A stretch of DNA of 64,000 nt from Bacillota bacterium. GTDB taxonomy: Bacteria; Bacillota; Clostridia; Peptostreptococcales; Anaerovoracaceae. Below are positions 34,476 through 42,838 of the stretch, piece after piece. Position numbers and translations under genes: made by a program. The DNA lies in contig JAUNDC010000003.1 of the NCBI GenBank assembly GCA_030526355.1, forward strand, positions 62,001-126,000, given 5' to 3'. Each line of letters begins with the position of its first letter. Positions within the stretch are counted from its first letter, which is position 1. Below the pieces are notes generated by a model. It saw nothing but the letters and a program-made list of their open reading frames with translations, did no database searches and was not told where the DNA came from.

Positions 34476-35657
34476 TTATCTTTCCCATACTTTTTTTCCG
34501 TCAAGAACGGTCATCATACATCTGCCCTTAACGCTCCAGCCTTTAAATGGTGTGCTCTTTCCCATGGAAAGGAACTCATCCGGATCAATGCTGTATTCTT
34601 TATCGAGATTCCATACTGTGAAGGTCGGTGCATCCGATGCCAGTTCCTCCGATAGACTTCTGACATCAAGTCCGAACCTTCTGCGAGGATTCTCATACAT
34701 CAGCTTCATCAATTCATCAATGTCAATAATACCTTTTTCAACCAGATGTGTATACATCACCGGAAAGGCTGTTTCCATCCCTACGATGCCAAAAGCACTT
34801 CCGGCAAAACCTTTGCTCTTCTCCTCTGCACTGTGAGGAGCATGGTCTGTAGCCAGCATATCAATTGTACCGTCCTTAACGGCTTCTATAAGTGCCCTTC
34901 TGTCTTCGGCGGATTTTATCGGCGGATTCATCTTAAATCTGCCATCATCTTCGATTTCATCCTTGGATATCGTCAGATAGTGAGGGGCTGTCTCACATGT
35001 AACGTCAAGACCCTCGCTGCGTGCCTTTTTCACAAGCTCCACAGATTCCTTCGTAGATATATGGCATACATGATAGCTGCATCCTGTCTTTCTCACAAGT
35101 TCGATATCCCTCTCCAGCTGCTTCCATTCTGTCTCACTGCTTGCCTTAGGATAGTTTTCATCCTCACAGTGAGCCACGATAATTCTGTCCAGAGCATGCG
35201 CCCTCTGCATTGCCTCCAGCATCATTTCCTCCGATGCCACTCCTCTGCCGTCATCTGTGAAGGCTATGACATCATCAGCTATATCTTCAAGCTCTGCCAT
35301 CTTCTCTCCTGCTTCATTCACTGTGATTGCTCCATACGGATATACATTGACCAGAGCATTTCTTTCTATGGCATCAAGCTGTACCTTGAGATGCTCTCTG
35401 CTGTCAGGGCACGGGTTCAGGTTCGGCATAGAAAAAATATCAGTGAAACCGCCTGCCGCAGCAGCTGCCGTTCCTGTAGCTATCGTTTCCTTATATAAAA
35501 AACCCGGTTCTCTCAAATGCACATGTACATCTGCAAAACCGGGCAAAATATAACAATCAGAAAAAAGTGAAACGTCAACACCAAGGGACTCTAAACGCTC
35601 CCTCGCTGCCGTATCAATGTCCTTAACTCTTATACAATAATCAGATCTCTTTCTCAT
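34476..35657 (-). CDS. pyrC: Dihydroorotase
   Basis: A 393-residue zinc amidohydrolase that closes carbamoyl aspartate to dihydroorotate. Metal-binding HVHLREPG lies near residue 45; DDGRG, AHCED and TDHAPHS follow. The N terminus is about 10-15 residues shorter than common type I enzymes, but ATG 35657 has CGGAG before it and no earlier start is plausible. It is the first gene of the operon. A consensus promoter lies 50 bp upstream. Confidence 0.96.
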   Translation of the reverse strand: MRKRSDYCIRVKDIDTAARERLESLGVDVSLFSDCYILPGFADVHVHLREPGFLYKETIATGTAAAAAGGFTDIFSMPNLNPCPDSREHLKVQLDAIERNALVNVYPYGAITVNEAGEKMAELEDIADDVIAFTDDGRGVASEEMMLEAMQRAHALDRIIVAHCEDENYPKASSETEWKQLERDIELVRKTGCSYHVCHISTKESVELVKKARSEGLDVTCETAPHYLTISKDEIEDDGRFKMNPPIKSAEDRRALIEAVKDGTIDMLATDHAPHSAEEKSKGFAGSAFGIVGMETAFPVMYTHLVEKGIIDIDELMKLMYENPRRRFGLDVRSLSEELASDAPTFTVWNLDKEYSIDPDEFLSMGKSTPFKGWSVKGRCMMTVLDGKKVWER

Positions 35658-35708
35658 TATTTTCTCCGTAACTCATTACAACTCAGTATAAAAATTCACA
35701 TCCTTTTG

Positions 35709-35737
35709 TTTATACCATAATGACATTTCAGTGTCAA
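35709..35737 (-). promoter_or_regulatory. Promoter of the pyr operon with overlapping palindrome
   Basis: On the minus strand TTGACA (35732-35737), 17-bp spacer, TATAAA (35709-35714). TGACA-N6-TGTCA (35721-35736) overlaps the -35 box and part of the spacer. No PyrR-type attenuator fits in the 45-nt leader. Confidence 0.75.
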
Positions 35738-35827
35738 GCATAAAATACACAAATATCATATTGTTGTGTTTGAATCTTCCATGCTGTATAATGTAACAAG
35801 CAAAACACAAAGGGGGATATACAGATT

Positions 35828-36220
35828 ATGGAAAGTTTTCTTTATCTGGTAGTTGCTCTGATTGCCAGAATACATAGTTATATTATGACAATAAATGACC
35901 AGTCATCATACGGGTTCACCGACAAGCATCTGCACTTTATAGTTATCGGTATACTGGGAATTGTACTGGTGTTTATCGTTCATCCTATATTCAAATGGCT
36001 GAGCGATACAGGACATATTATGGTTGTCTCGTTCTTTTATGTATTTACTGTAATTATAGTCATAACCTTTGCAATCGAAATCGGACAGAGAATAACCGGA
36101 ACCGGCAACATGGAATTTGCCGATATTGCTTACGGGATTCTGGGATTTCTGGCAATGTTCGCTGTATTTGCTGTAATACGCGGGATATATCTTCTTATCC
36201 GCAAACACTTGTCTAAATAA
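35828..36220 (+). CDS. VanZ-like small membrane protein
   Basis: A 130-residue protein with four hydrophobic segments (about 1-16, 35-55, 65-85, 100-122). The polar pattern DKHLHF near residue 32, then EIGQ near 84 and DIAYGILG near 99 resembles VanZ-family proteins (DKxxH...E..Q...D...N..G). VanZ gives teicoplanin resistance by an unknown mechanism; most relatives have no assigned role. It is expressed from a promoter divergent to the pyr operon (TATAAT near 35791) and is followed after 22 bp by the aldo/keto reductase gene. Confidence 0.7.
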   Translation: MESFLYLVVALIARIHSYIMTINDQSSYGFTDKHLHFIVIGILGIVLVFIVHPIFKWLSDTGHIMVVSFFYVFTVIIVITFAIEIGQRITGTGNMEFADIAYGILGFLAMFAVFAVIRGIYLLIRKHLSK

Positions 36221-36242
36221 ATCATCATGGAGGAATGCAATT

Positions 36243-37214
36243 ATGAAATACAATAAACTGGGCAGCACAGATCTCTATATATCCCCGGTTTCATTCGGTG
36301 TAATGACAGTGGGCAAAAACCAGCTCGACCTGCCCATCGAGGAAGGAGCTGAGCTGATCAGATACGCAATCAGGAAAGGCATTAATTTCTTTGACACAGC
36401 TCAATATTATGAAACCTACCCTTATATAAAGGAAGCACTGAAAAACATCGATATGTCTGTTGCTTCTGACAGGCCTGTAATATGTACAAAATCACTGTGT
36501 CTGTCCTACGAAGAAATGGAATATGCTATAAAAGAAGCACTTGAAGATATGTCCCTTGAGGTTATAGATATCTTCCTGCTTCATGAAGTACGGCAAGACC
36601 CCGACTGGAACAGTCGTTGCGGCGCGTGGCAGTGTCTTCAGGATTACAAGGATATGGGTATCATCCGCTATACAGGTGTATCAACACACCACATTGATGT
36701 GGTTGAAAAAATGTCCGGGATTCCCGAATGCGATGTTGTATTTCCGCTGATAAACTATGCCGGTCTGGGTATACGCAAAGGTAGCGGTGCCGGAGCCGCT
36801 GAAGAAATGGCTGCGGCAATAAAAAAATGCTCCGATGCCGGTAAAGGATTATTTGCCATGAAAGCCTTCGGTGGTGGCAATCTGACGGGCAGCTATATAA
36901 AAGCTCTTGATTACGTATCATCTCTTGAAGGTATAGACTCCATCATGGTAGGTATAGGCAAGACAGAGGAAATAGACAGACTTGTTGAATACGCAGAAGG
37001 CACCCTGCCTTCCGATTATGTTCCTGATATAAGCAATAAAAAGATTCAGATCGATCCCGGTGACTGTGAGGGATGCGGTGCATGCATCAAACGATGCCCT
37101 AACAAAGCAATCTTCCGGAATTCTATGGGAATTGCCGAGGTGGATCACGATATATGTCTCACATGCGGCTACTGTGCTCCGGTATGTCCGGTCAGAGCAA
37201 TTATAATGTGGTAA
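36243..37214 (+). CDS. Aldo/keto reductase with C-terminal ferredoxin domain
   Basis: A 323-residue protein. Residues 1-250 form an aldo/keto reductase barrel (YNKLGSTDLYISPVSFG, NFFDTAQYYETY, HEV at the catalytic strand). Residues about 265-323 carry two [4Fe-4S] clusters: CEGCGACIKRCP and CLTCGYCAPVCP. This fused class is common in anaerobes, and its physiological substrate is unknown. The expected catalytic Tyr is present in DTAQYYE. ATG 36243 follows TGGAGG. It is co-directional with the VanZ-like gene and may share its message. Confidence 0.92.
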   Translation: MKYNKLGSTDLYISPVSFGVMTVGKNQLDLPIEEGAELIRYAIRKGINFFDTAQYYETYPYIKEALKNIDMSVASDRPVICTKSLCLSYEEMEYAIKEALEDMSLEVIDIFLLHEVRQDPDWNSRCGAWQCLQDYKDMGIIRYTGVSTHHIDVVEKMSGIPECDVVFPLINYAGLGIRKGSGAGAAEEMAAAIKKCSDAGKGLFAMKAFGGGNLTGSYIKALDYVSSLEGIDSIMVGIGKTEEIDRLVEYAEGTLPSDYVPDISNKKIQIDPGDCEGCGACIKRCPNKAIFRNSMGIAEVDHDICLTCGYCAPVCPVRAIIMW

Positions 37215-37216
37215 AA

Positions 37217-37270
37217 CAAAAGTGCTGCTGTATCAACATAAAAGTTGTTGATGCCACAGCACTTTTTTTC
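37217..37270 (+). terminator. Terminator between the aldo/keto reductase and ridA
   Basis: AAAGTGCTGCTG and AGCACTTT bracket a long stem with inner ATCAAC/GTTGAT pairing. Seven T follow on the plus strand and four on the minus, so it can serve both converging genes. Confidence 0.82.
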
Positions 37271-37300
37271 TGGGCTAGTAGCTAGTATTGTATATCGGTA

Positions 37301-37681
37301 CTATCTCACTGCGATAACTTCAACCTCACACAGTACGTTCTTTGGCAGGGTCTTCACAGCCACACATGACCTTGCAGGCTTTTCTGTAATATACTCAGCA
37401 TATACTTCATTAAACGCTGCAAAATCATTCATATCAGCCAAAAAGCACATAGTCTTCACTATATTCTCCTGCTTAGTTCCTGCTTCCTCCAATACCGCCA
37501 TAAGATTCTTCATTACTCTTTCGGTCTGAACTTTAATATCACCTTCCACTATTTCACCTGTAGCCGGGTCAAGCGGTATCTGACCTGAGCTATATACGAT
37601 TCCGTTAACTTCAATTGCCTGTGAATATGGACCTACTGCCGCAGGTGCATTTTCAGTATGAATTCTTCTTATTTCCGCCAT
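37301..37681 (-). CDS. ridA: RidA family enamine/imine deaminase
   Basis: A 126-residue trimeric protein of the RidA (YjgF/UK114) family, which hydrolyses reactive enamines produced by PLP enzymes such as threonine dehydratase. Motifs are AVGPYSQA near 17, SGQIPLDP near 32 and [10 protein letters not shown] near 105, whose arginine binds the substrate carboxylate. ATG 37681 follows GGAGG. It lies 25 bp after mnmA on the same strand. Confidence 0.95.
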   Translation of the reverse strand: MAEIRRIHTENAPAAVGPYSQAIEVNGIVYSSGQIPLDPATGEIVEGDIKVQTERVMKNLMAVLEEAGTKQENIVKTMCFLADMNDFAAFNEVYAEYITEKPARSCVAVKTLPKNVLCEVEVIAVR

Positions 37682-37706
37682 TTTTGCTTTCCTCCGTTTA
37701 TGGTAT

Positions 37707-38801
37707 TTATTTACATGTACGTTTTATAAATCCACCGCCGATTACCAGATCATCCATGTAGAATACTATGGATTGCCCAGGTGTTGCCGCTCTCTGCGGC
37801 TCATCAAAGCTTGTCAGAATACTGCCATCCTCTCTCAGCTCTATCGATGCCGATGCAGGCTTTGCCGCGTATCTGATCTTAGCCTGAATCTTTCCGATAA
37901 TGCCAATGGAAGCAGCTTCGTCATTTTCATTATTATCAATACTGATTCCGTTAATAACATTGTTCTCTGATATAACTTCTCTGCTGAACAGCTCTTCATT
38001 GGAACCCAGCACGACTGTATTGCTGTCACAGTTGATATCTGTTACAAATGCAGGCTTGCCCAGAGCAATACCAAGCCCCTTTCGCTGGCCTATCGTATAA
38101 TTCAGTATTCCCTGATGCTCTCCAAGTATATTGCCATTGCTGTCAACAAAATCACCTTTTGGAGAGCTGACTCCATGCCGTACAAGAAAATCCTTGTAAT
38201 TATCATCGGAATCTATAAAACAGATTTCCTGGCTGTCCTTAGCTTCGGAATTATTCAGTGCCTTTTTTCTGGCAAGCTCTCTGACCTGCTCTTTATCCTC
38301 AATCTCATTTAGAGGCAGCAGCAGCCTGGATATTGCCTCCTGCCCAAGACGATAAAGCATGTAGGACTGATCCTTTTTTTCATTTGCAGCCCGCCTGATA
38401 TACCACTTAGCGGCTTCTTCATCATAATAGGTATCCGCATAATGCCCTGTTGCAATATGATAAGCGCCTATTTCATCTGCAGTATCAAGTAGCACTTTAA
38501 ATTTAATCATCGGATTGCATATGATGCATGGATTTGGAGTTCTGCCGCAGGAATACTCTCTACAGAAATTCTCTATAACCGTATCTGCAAATTCATTCGA
38601 AACATTTCGATATATGAAATCAATTCCCAACTGCTCTGCAGCAGCTGCCGCAGCCGCTCTGCCGCAGCCGCCCCCGGATTTAATATCAAAGAACAGTCCT
38701 GTTACATTATATCCCTTTTCCTGTAATAACAAAGCGGCGGCAGTGCTGTCCACCCCGCCGCTCAAGCCTAGTACAACTTTATTCTTCTTCAATGTCGTCA
38801 T
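37707..38801 (-). CDS. mnmA: tRNA-specific 2-thiouridylase
   Basis: A 364-residue enzyme that puts sulfur on the wobble uridine of Lys, Glu and Gln tRNAs. The PP-loop is [12 protein letters not shown] near residue 8. The catalytic cysteines are in [10 protein letters not shown] near 100 and QEICFI near 197. Sulfur comes from the cysteine desulfurase encoded two genes upstream. I place the start at ATG 38801, which overlaps iscU by 23 bp in another frame. The longer frame from 38849 adds unrelated residues. Confidence 0.96.
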   Translation of the reverse strand: MTTLKKNKVVLGLSGGVDSTAAALLLQEKGYNVTGLFFDIKSGGGCGRAAAAAAAEQLGIDFIYRNVSNEFADTVIENFCREYSCGRTPNPCIICNPMIKFKVLLDTADEIGAYHIATGHYADTYYDEEAAKWYIRRAANEKKDQSYMLYRLGQEAISRLLLPLNEIEDKEQVRELARKKALNNSEAKDSQEICFIDSDDNYKDFLVRHGVSSPKGDFVDSNGNILGEHQGILNYTIGQRKGLGIALGKPAFVTDINCDSNTVVLGSNEELFSREVISENNVINGISIDNNENDEAASIGIIGKIQAKIRYAAKPASASIELREDGSILTSFDEPQRAATPGQSIVFYMDDLVIGGGFIKRTCK

Positions 38802-39231
38802 GGTGATGATCCTCTTCTGCATTTGGATCGTAGCCTTCAAGTCCTGCATATTCTTTGCCGTTCTTCATCGCATAATCATATATTGCTGACTTGATTGCAT
38901 GCTCAGCCAGAACTGAGCAATGGATTTTAGCTGCCGGAAGACCTCCAAGCTCGTCAACGATTTTCTTGTTCGAAAGCTCCAGTGCCTCTTCCACACTCAT
39001 TCCGATTATCATATCTGTTGCCATGCTCGATGACGCAATTGCACTGCCGCAGCCAAAGGTCTTGAATTTAGCATCTGTTATCTTCTCATTTTCATCAACC
39101 TTTATTGTGATCTGCATCATATCTCCGCATACAGGGCTTCCATAAGTCCCTTTGCCATCTGCATTTTCAATTTCTCCAACATTGTGCGGATTCATGAAAT
39201 GTTCCATTACTGTTTCATTATATACTGCCAT
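38779..39231 (-). CDS. iscU: Iron-sulfur cluster scaffold protein IscU/NifU-like
   Basis: A 150-residue scaffold on which [Fe-S] clusters are built. Its three cluster cysteines are in SPVCGDMM, FGCGSAIASSS and KIHCSVLAEHAI. The C-terminal tail ends in an acidic His-rich stretch ([12 protein letters not shown]), which may bind metal. It is slightly longer than E. coli IscU because of this tail. It starts 4 bp after the iscS stop and overlaps mnmA. Confidence 0.95.
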   Translation of the reverse strand: MAVYNETVMEHFMNPHNVGEIENADGKGTYGSPVCGDMMQITIKVDENEKITDAKFKTFGCGSAIASSSMATDMIIGMSVEEALELSNKKIVDELGGLPAAKIHCSVLAEHAIKSAIYDYAMKNGKEYAGLEGYDPNAEEDHHHDDIEEE

Positions 39232-39235
39232 AGTA

Positions 39236-40405
39236 TTACCATCCTTCCTGACCCGTTACCGGGGATAATTCTCTTAATCTTGTTACAACCTTTGTTAACG
39301 CGTCAACTACATAGTCTATATCCTCAGGTGTAGTAAAATCACCTACGGTAAATCTCACAGTTCCGTTCATTCTAGTAATCGGCACACCGATAGCATCAAG
39401 AACATGTGATGGTGCAAGTGATTTTGACGAGCAGGCTGAGCCTGTCGAAACACTTATCCCGAATGCATCAAGCATCAGCAGGATAGCCTCTCCCTCGATG
39501 TAATCAAATGATACATTCAGATTTCCCGGATGTCTTCTGTCAAGAGGTCCATTAAGATGAACATCGGGAATATTCTCCTGTATTTTCTTCCACAGTGCAT
39601 CTCTGAGGATGCTGCTGTGTACAATATGATTCTCCAGACCTTCTCTCGCAAGCTGAGCAGCCTTGCCGAATCCGACGATTCCGGCAGAGTTTTCGGTACC
39701 TGCCCTCTTCTTGCTTTCCTGAGCACCACCGTGTATGAAATTTGAAATTCTAAGACCTTTTCTGGTATAGAGCGCACCTATTCCTTTTGGTCCGTAAATC
39801 TTATGTGCAGACATTGACATAAAATCAACACCCAGCTCTCTTACATCAATAGGTACATTACCAAGACCCTGAACAGCGTCTGTATGGAATAGAATACCCT
39901 TTGCTTTAGCAACAGCAGCCAGTTCTTTTATCGGCTGAACAGTTCCTATCTCATTATTTACCATCATAATGCTGATAAGAATAGTATTCTCTCTGATTGC
40001 AGCCTCAAGTGATTCAAGCGTTACGAATCCTTCTGCATCAACATCAAGATAAGTGACTTCAAACCCATGCTTTTCCAGATACTCACATGTATGAAGAATA
40101 GCATGATGCTCTATCTTGGTGGTTATTATATGGTTTCCTTTGTCTCTGAGCTTGTCTGCAACACCCTCCAGAACCCAGTTGTCAGCCTCGGTACCACATG
40201 AGGTAAAGGTTATTTCCCTGGCATCGGCGTTAATCAGATCAGCCACTCTCTGCCTTGCTTCATCAAGGCCCTCCTTGGCACTGACTCCTAGACTGTATAT
40301 GCTTGAAGGATTGCCATATGCCTCTGTAAAATACGGAAGCATTTCCTCCACTACTTCTTTCTTAACAGGTGTTGTTGCTGAATAATCAAGATATACCTGC
40401 TTCAT
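39236..40405 (-). CDS. iscS: Cysteine desulfurase
   Basis: A 389-residue PLP enzyme of the NifS/IscS class that takes sulfur from cysteine as a protein persulfide. The PLP lysine is in MSAHKIYGPKG near 207 and the persulfide cysteine in GSACSSKSLAPSH near 330. YLDYSATTPV is the family start. It feeds both IscU (clusters) and MnmA (tRNA thiolation), the next two genes. ATG 40405 follows AAAAGGAG. A TGGTATAAT extended -10 promoter lies near 40455. Confidence 0.96.
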   Translation of the reverse strand: MKQVYLDYSATTPVKKEVVEEMLPYFTEAYGNPSSIYSLGVSAKEGLDEARQRVADLINADAREITFTSCGTEADNWVLEGVADKLRDKGNHIITTKIEHHAILHTCEYLEKHGFEVTYLDVDAEGFVTLESLEAAIRENTILISIMMVNNEIGTVQPIKELAAVAKAKGILFHTDAVQGLGNVPIDVRELGVDFMSMSAHKIYGPKGIGALYTRKGLRISNFIHGGAQESKKRAGTENSAGIVGFGKAAQLAREGLENHIVHSSILRDALWKKIQENIPDVHLNGPLDRRHPGNLNVSFDYIEGEAILLMLDAFGISVSTGSACSSKSLAPSHVLDAIGVPITRMNGTVRFTVGDFTTPEDIDYVVDALTKVVTRLRELSPVTGQEGW

Positions 40406-40521
40406 AATAGTTCTCCTTTTATATAAAAATATGTAATTTTATTATCCGATTTTTATATTATACCAAATTAATGAAGATTGCAATACATTTTGTTAATTTA
40501 GTGGAGTATTTTCCTATTTAT

Positions 40522-40989
40522 TTAATAGGTTTTTGTCTGTCGGCTGTTTTTAAGCGAAATCAGCCGACACTTTCCGCCCTGCTTTGATATCCCTATTTCA
40601 CATAGCCAGGTATTTCTCATCATTTCTCCGTCGTTATTTTCCACCCTGTTAATTTTACCCTCATAGGATGCTCTGTCATATACTTCCGATTTCCGTTTCA
40701 GGTCCATTATTTCCATTTTTCCCGTAACCGCAGAATCTATTCGGCTGTAATCAAGAAGAGCCTGTACATCCTTTTTATAAAGCGTATCCGTCTCCACCTC
40801 CCCAAGTTGCCTGCACCCTTCTTCATATGTTATTCTGCCATACAGTACATTTTCAATAATATGTGCACGCTTCAGCAGTAGCTCTTTGACAGTTTCGGCT
40901 TCTCTGCCCTGCGACGCACCGGTAAATACAGTAACAGCCACACAAACCAGCAGACAGACAGCAATCCATCTCAGTATCCTGTTTATCAT
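40522..40989 (-). CDS. Hypothetical exported protein
   Basis: A 155-residue protein with an N-terminal hydrophobic segment (about 7-25, WIAVCLLVCVAVTVF), either a signal peptide or an anchor. The rest is polar and mixed alpha/beta, with an acidic middle and a basic end. No family is recognised. Its ribosome site AAAGGTG forms the loop of an 8-bp hairpin immediately before ATG 40989 (separate entry). It is preceded by the DUF896 terminator and followed by iscS on the same strand. Confidence 0.75.
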   Translation of the reverse strand: MINRILRWIAVCLLVCVAVTVFTGASQGREAETVKELLLKRAHIIENVLYGRITYEEGCRQLGEVETDTLYKKDVQALLDYSRIDSAVTGKMEIMDLKRKSEVYDRASYEGKINRVENNDGEMMRNTWLCEIGISKQGGKCRLISLKNSRQTKTY

Positions 40990-41012
40990 ATGTTCACCAC
41001 CTTTGTGAACAT
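40990..41012 (-). promoter_or_regulatory. Hairpin presenting or hiding a ribosome binding site
   Basis: ATGTTCAC (40990-40997) and GTGAACAT (41005-41012) pair over 8 bp. The 7-nt loop, read on the minus strand, is AAAGGTG, the Shine-Dalgarno site of the hypothetical gene. It may be a translational control element or a palindromic operator. Confidence 0.55.
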
Positions 41013-41020
41013 TATGTAAT

Positions 41021-41051
41021 AAAACAGGCGAGAATACTGATGCTTCCCGCC
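41021..41051 (-). terminator. Terminator of the DUF896 gene
   Basis: On the minus strand GGCGGGAAG...TATTCTCGCC forms a hairpin followed by TGTTTTATT. Confidence 0.65.
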
Positions 41052-41072
41052 GTCGTTACGAAACTAATTTTG

Positions 41073-41315
41073 TCAGTTTTTCTCTTTTTTCTGAGGTTCT
41101 GTCTGATGAGTCCTCCTGTATTCAGCAAGCTCCTCCTCTGTCATATCCTCAACAAACTTAATGCGCTTCAGATGGCTTTTGAAATGCTCTCTGAATTTCT
41201 CAATATATTCCTTCCTCAGTGCTTCCTGTTCCTTTTTTTCCTCGGGACTAAGCCCCTCTTCCTTTGATTTTTTCGCCAGCTCATTGATTCTGTTCATTTT
41301 ATGTTTTTCCAGCAT
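41073..41315 (-). CDS. DUF896 family protein (YnzC-like)
   Basis: An 80-residue cytosolic protein. The core INELAKKSKEEGLSPEEKKEQEALRKEYI is the DUF896 signature seen in Bacillus YnzC/YneB-type proteins, a short helical hairpin. The C-terminal third is acidic then basic. YnzC in B. subtilis sits near SOS genes but its function is unclear. ATG 41315 has CGGAGG five bases upstream, so the six residues before MNRIN are kept. Confidence 0.93.
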   Translation of the reverse strand: MLEKHKMNRINELAKKSKEEGLSPEEKKEQEALRKEYIEKFREHFKSHLKRIKFVEDMTEEELAEYRRTHQTEPQKKEKN

Positions 41316-41510
41316 GTCGACCTCCGGATCCTTTTTCTTTATTTGTATTTAATGATATCGGAAGGTGCCGGGCATGTCAAGAGCAGCATATGTAAAAGGC
41401 ACGCTGCTGATTGCCTGAACAACTAAAGATATGACAAATCTGCTGACAAACAGACAAAAATATGTTAAAATATATTAGTTTTGGATACTAACTTTCTGGA
41501 GGTATATATA

Positions 41511-42773
41511 ATGAAAAATATCGTGATAACCGGACTTGGTGCCGTTACCCCGATTGGTATCGGTGTTGACAGCTACTGGCAGGGACTGCTTGATATGAAG
41601 TGCGGTATCGAGAAAATCACAAGATTTCATGATGAAAATATTCCGATTACAGTTGCAGGAGAGGTCAAGGGCTTTAACCCGGCTGACTATATGTCTTCAA
41701 AGCTGGCCAAAGAAACAGGCACCTTTATTCAATATGCTTTCGCTTCCGCCAAGGAAGCCATCGAGCAAAGCGGCATTTCAATCGATAAGGAAGCCGACAG
41801 AATCGGTATTGTAATGGCAACTGCCCTGAGCGGCACATCCATTATAGCTGAAACAGAAAAAAGCTATAGCGTAGACGGTAAAAAAAAGGTAAGTCCTCGT
41901 TTTCTTCCAAAAATGCTTGGCAACCTGGGAGCAGCTCAGATAGCCATAGCCTACGGCATACATGGACCGAGCTTCACTGTCAGCACAGCATGTTCTTCTG
42001 GAGGAGACGCCATATGCATAGCTGCTATGCTTCTGAACTCAGGGGAAGCTGATGTAATGCTGGTTACAAGCGGAGAAAGTGCCCACTGCCCTATCGTTAT
42101 GTCTACACTGGCACAAGCCAAAGCACTTTCGAAAAACCCTGATCCTAAATCAGCATGCAGACCTTTTGATGCAGACAGAGATGGATTTGTCATGGGTGAA
42201 GGCGGCGGTGCAATAATTCTGGAAACTGAGGAGCATGCCAGAAACCGCGGTGCAGACATCATCTGCAGCCTTGCAGGTTATGGCAACAATACCGATGGCT
42301 ACCATGTGACTTCACCTCGCCCTGACGGAAGCGGAGCCGTTGCATGTATGCAAAGCGCACTGCACAAAGCAGGGCTCAAGCCGGAGGATATTGATTACAT
42401 AAATACACACGGAACATCCACACCAGTTGGCGACCCTATAGAAGTAAAAGCCATTAAAGCACTTTATGGATGGGAAAGCGAAGAAGAAATGCCTCAGGAT
42501 TTAAAAGATAAAATACCACCTGTAAGCTCCACAAAAGGCAATACCGGGCATCTGATGGGTGTAGGCGGAATCACTGAGGTTATTGCATGTATTAAAGCCA
42601 TTGAAAATGGCATTATGCCTCCTACACTAAACTATAGAACACCTGATCCTCTGTGCGATTTGGATTTCATTCCGGAGGGTCCCAGAAAAGCCGATGTTAA
42701 AGTGGCCATGTCAAACGCTCTAGGCTTTGGCGGGCAGAACTCCAGTATCATTGTCAGAAAATACGAAGGATAA
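41511..42773 (+). CDS. fabF: 3-oxoacyl-[acyl-carrier-protein] synthase II
   Basis: A 420-residue condensing enzyme of fatty acid elongation. The Cys-His-His triad is visible: STACSSGGDA, NTHGTSTPVGDP and GNTGHLMGVGG. The N terminus IVITGLGAVTPIG is typical. ATG 41511 follows GGAGG at seven bases; the frame from 41481 is not supported. No other fab gene or acyl carrier protein gene is adjacent, so it is an orphan copy that may serve a specialised chain or a moved locus. Flanked by its own terminator. Confidence 0.95.
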   Translation: MKNIVITGLGAVTPIGIGVDSYWQGLLDMKCGIEKITRFHDENIPITVAGEVKGFNPADYMSSKLAKETGTFIQYAFASAKEAIEQSGISIDKEADRIGIVMATALSGTSIIAETEKSYSVDGKKKVSPRFLPKMLGNLGAAQIAIAYGIHGPSFTVSTACSSGGDAICIAAMLLNSGEADVMLVTSGESAHCPIVMSTLAQAKALSKNPDPKSACRPFDADRDGFVMGEGGGAIILETEEHARNRGADIICSLAGYGNNTDGYHVTSPRPDGSGAVACMQSALHKAGLKPEDIDYINTHGTSTPVGDPIEVKAIKALYGWESEEEMPQDLKDKIPPVSSTKGNTGHLMGVGGITEVIACIKAIENGIMPPTLNYRTPDPLCDLDFIPEGPRKADVKVAMSNALGFGGQNSSIIVRKYEG

Positions 42774-42776
42774 TAT

Positions 42777-42828
42777 AAAACCGGAACTGCAGCATCTCAT
42801 AATCGATGATGCCGGTTCCGGTTTTTCT
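42777..42828 (+). terminator. Shared terminator of fabF and phoR
   Basis: AAACCGGAAC and GTTCCGGTTT with inner GCATC/GATGATGC-type pairing form a long stem. TTTTTC follows on the plus strand and TTTTATATT on the minus, so it can end both converging genes. Confidence 0.85.
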
Positions 42829-42838
42829 GTACATAAAC

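Noticed and set aside
34746..35498. 250-residue plus-strand frame
   Set aside because: Antisense to pyrC and composed of Cys/His/Arg-rich low-quality sequence.
40539..40568. GTCGGCTG/CAGCCGAC stem at the end of the hypothetical exported gene
   Set aside because: No T-run follows on the minus strand, so it is not a supported terminator; it may be a coding coincidence.
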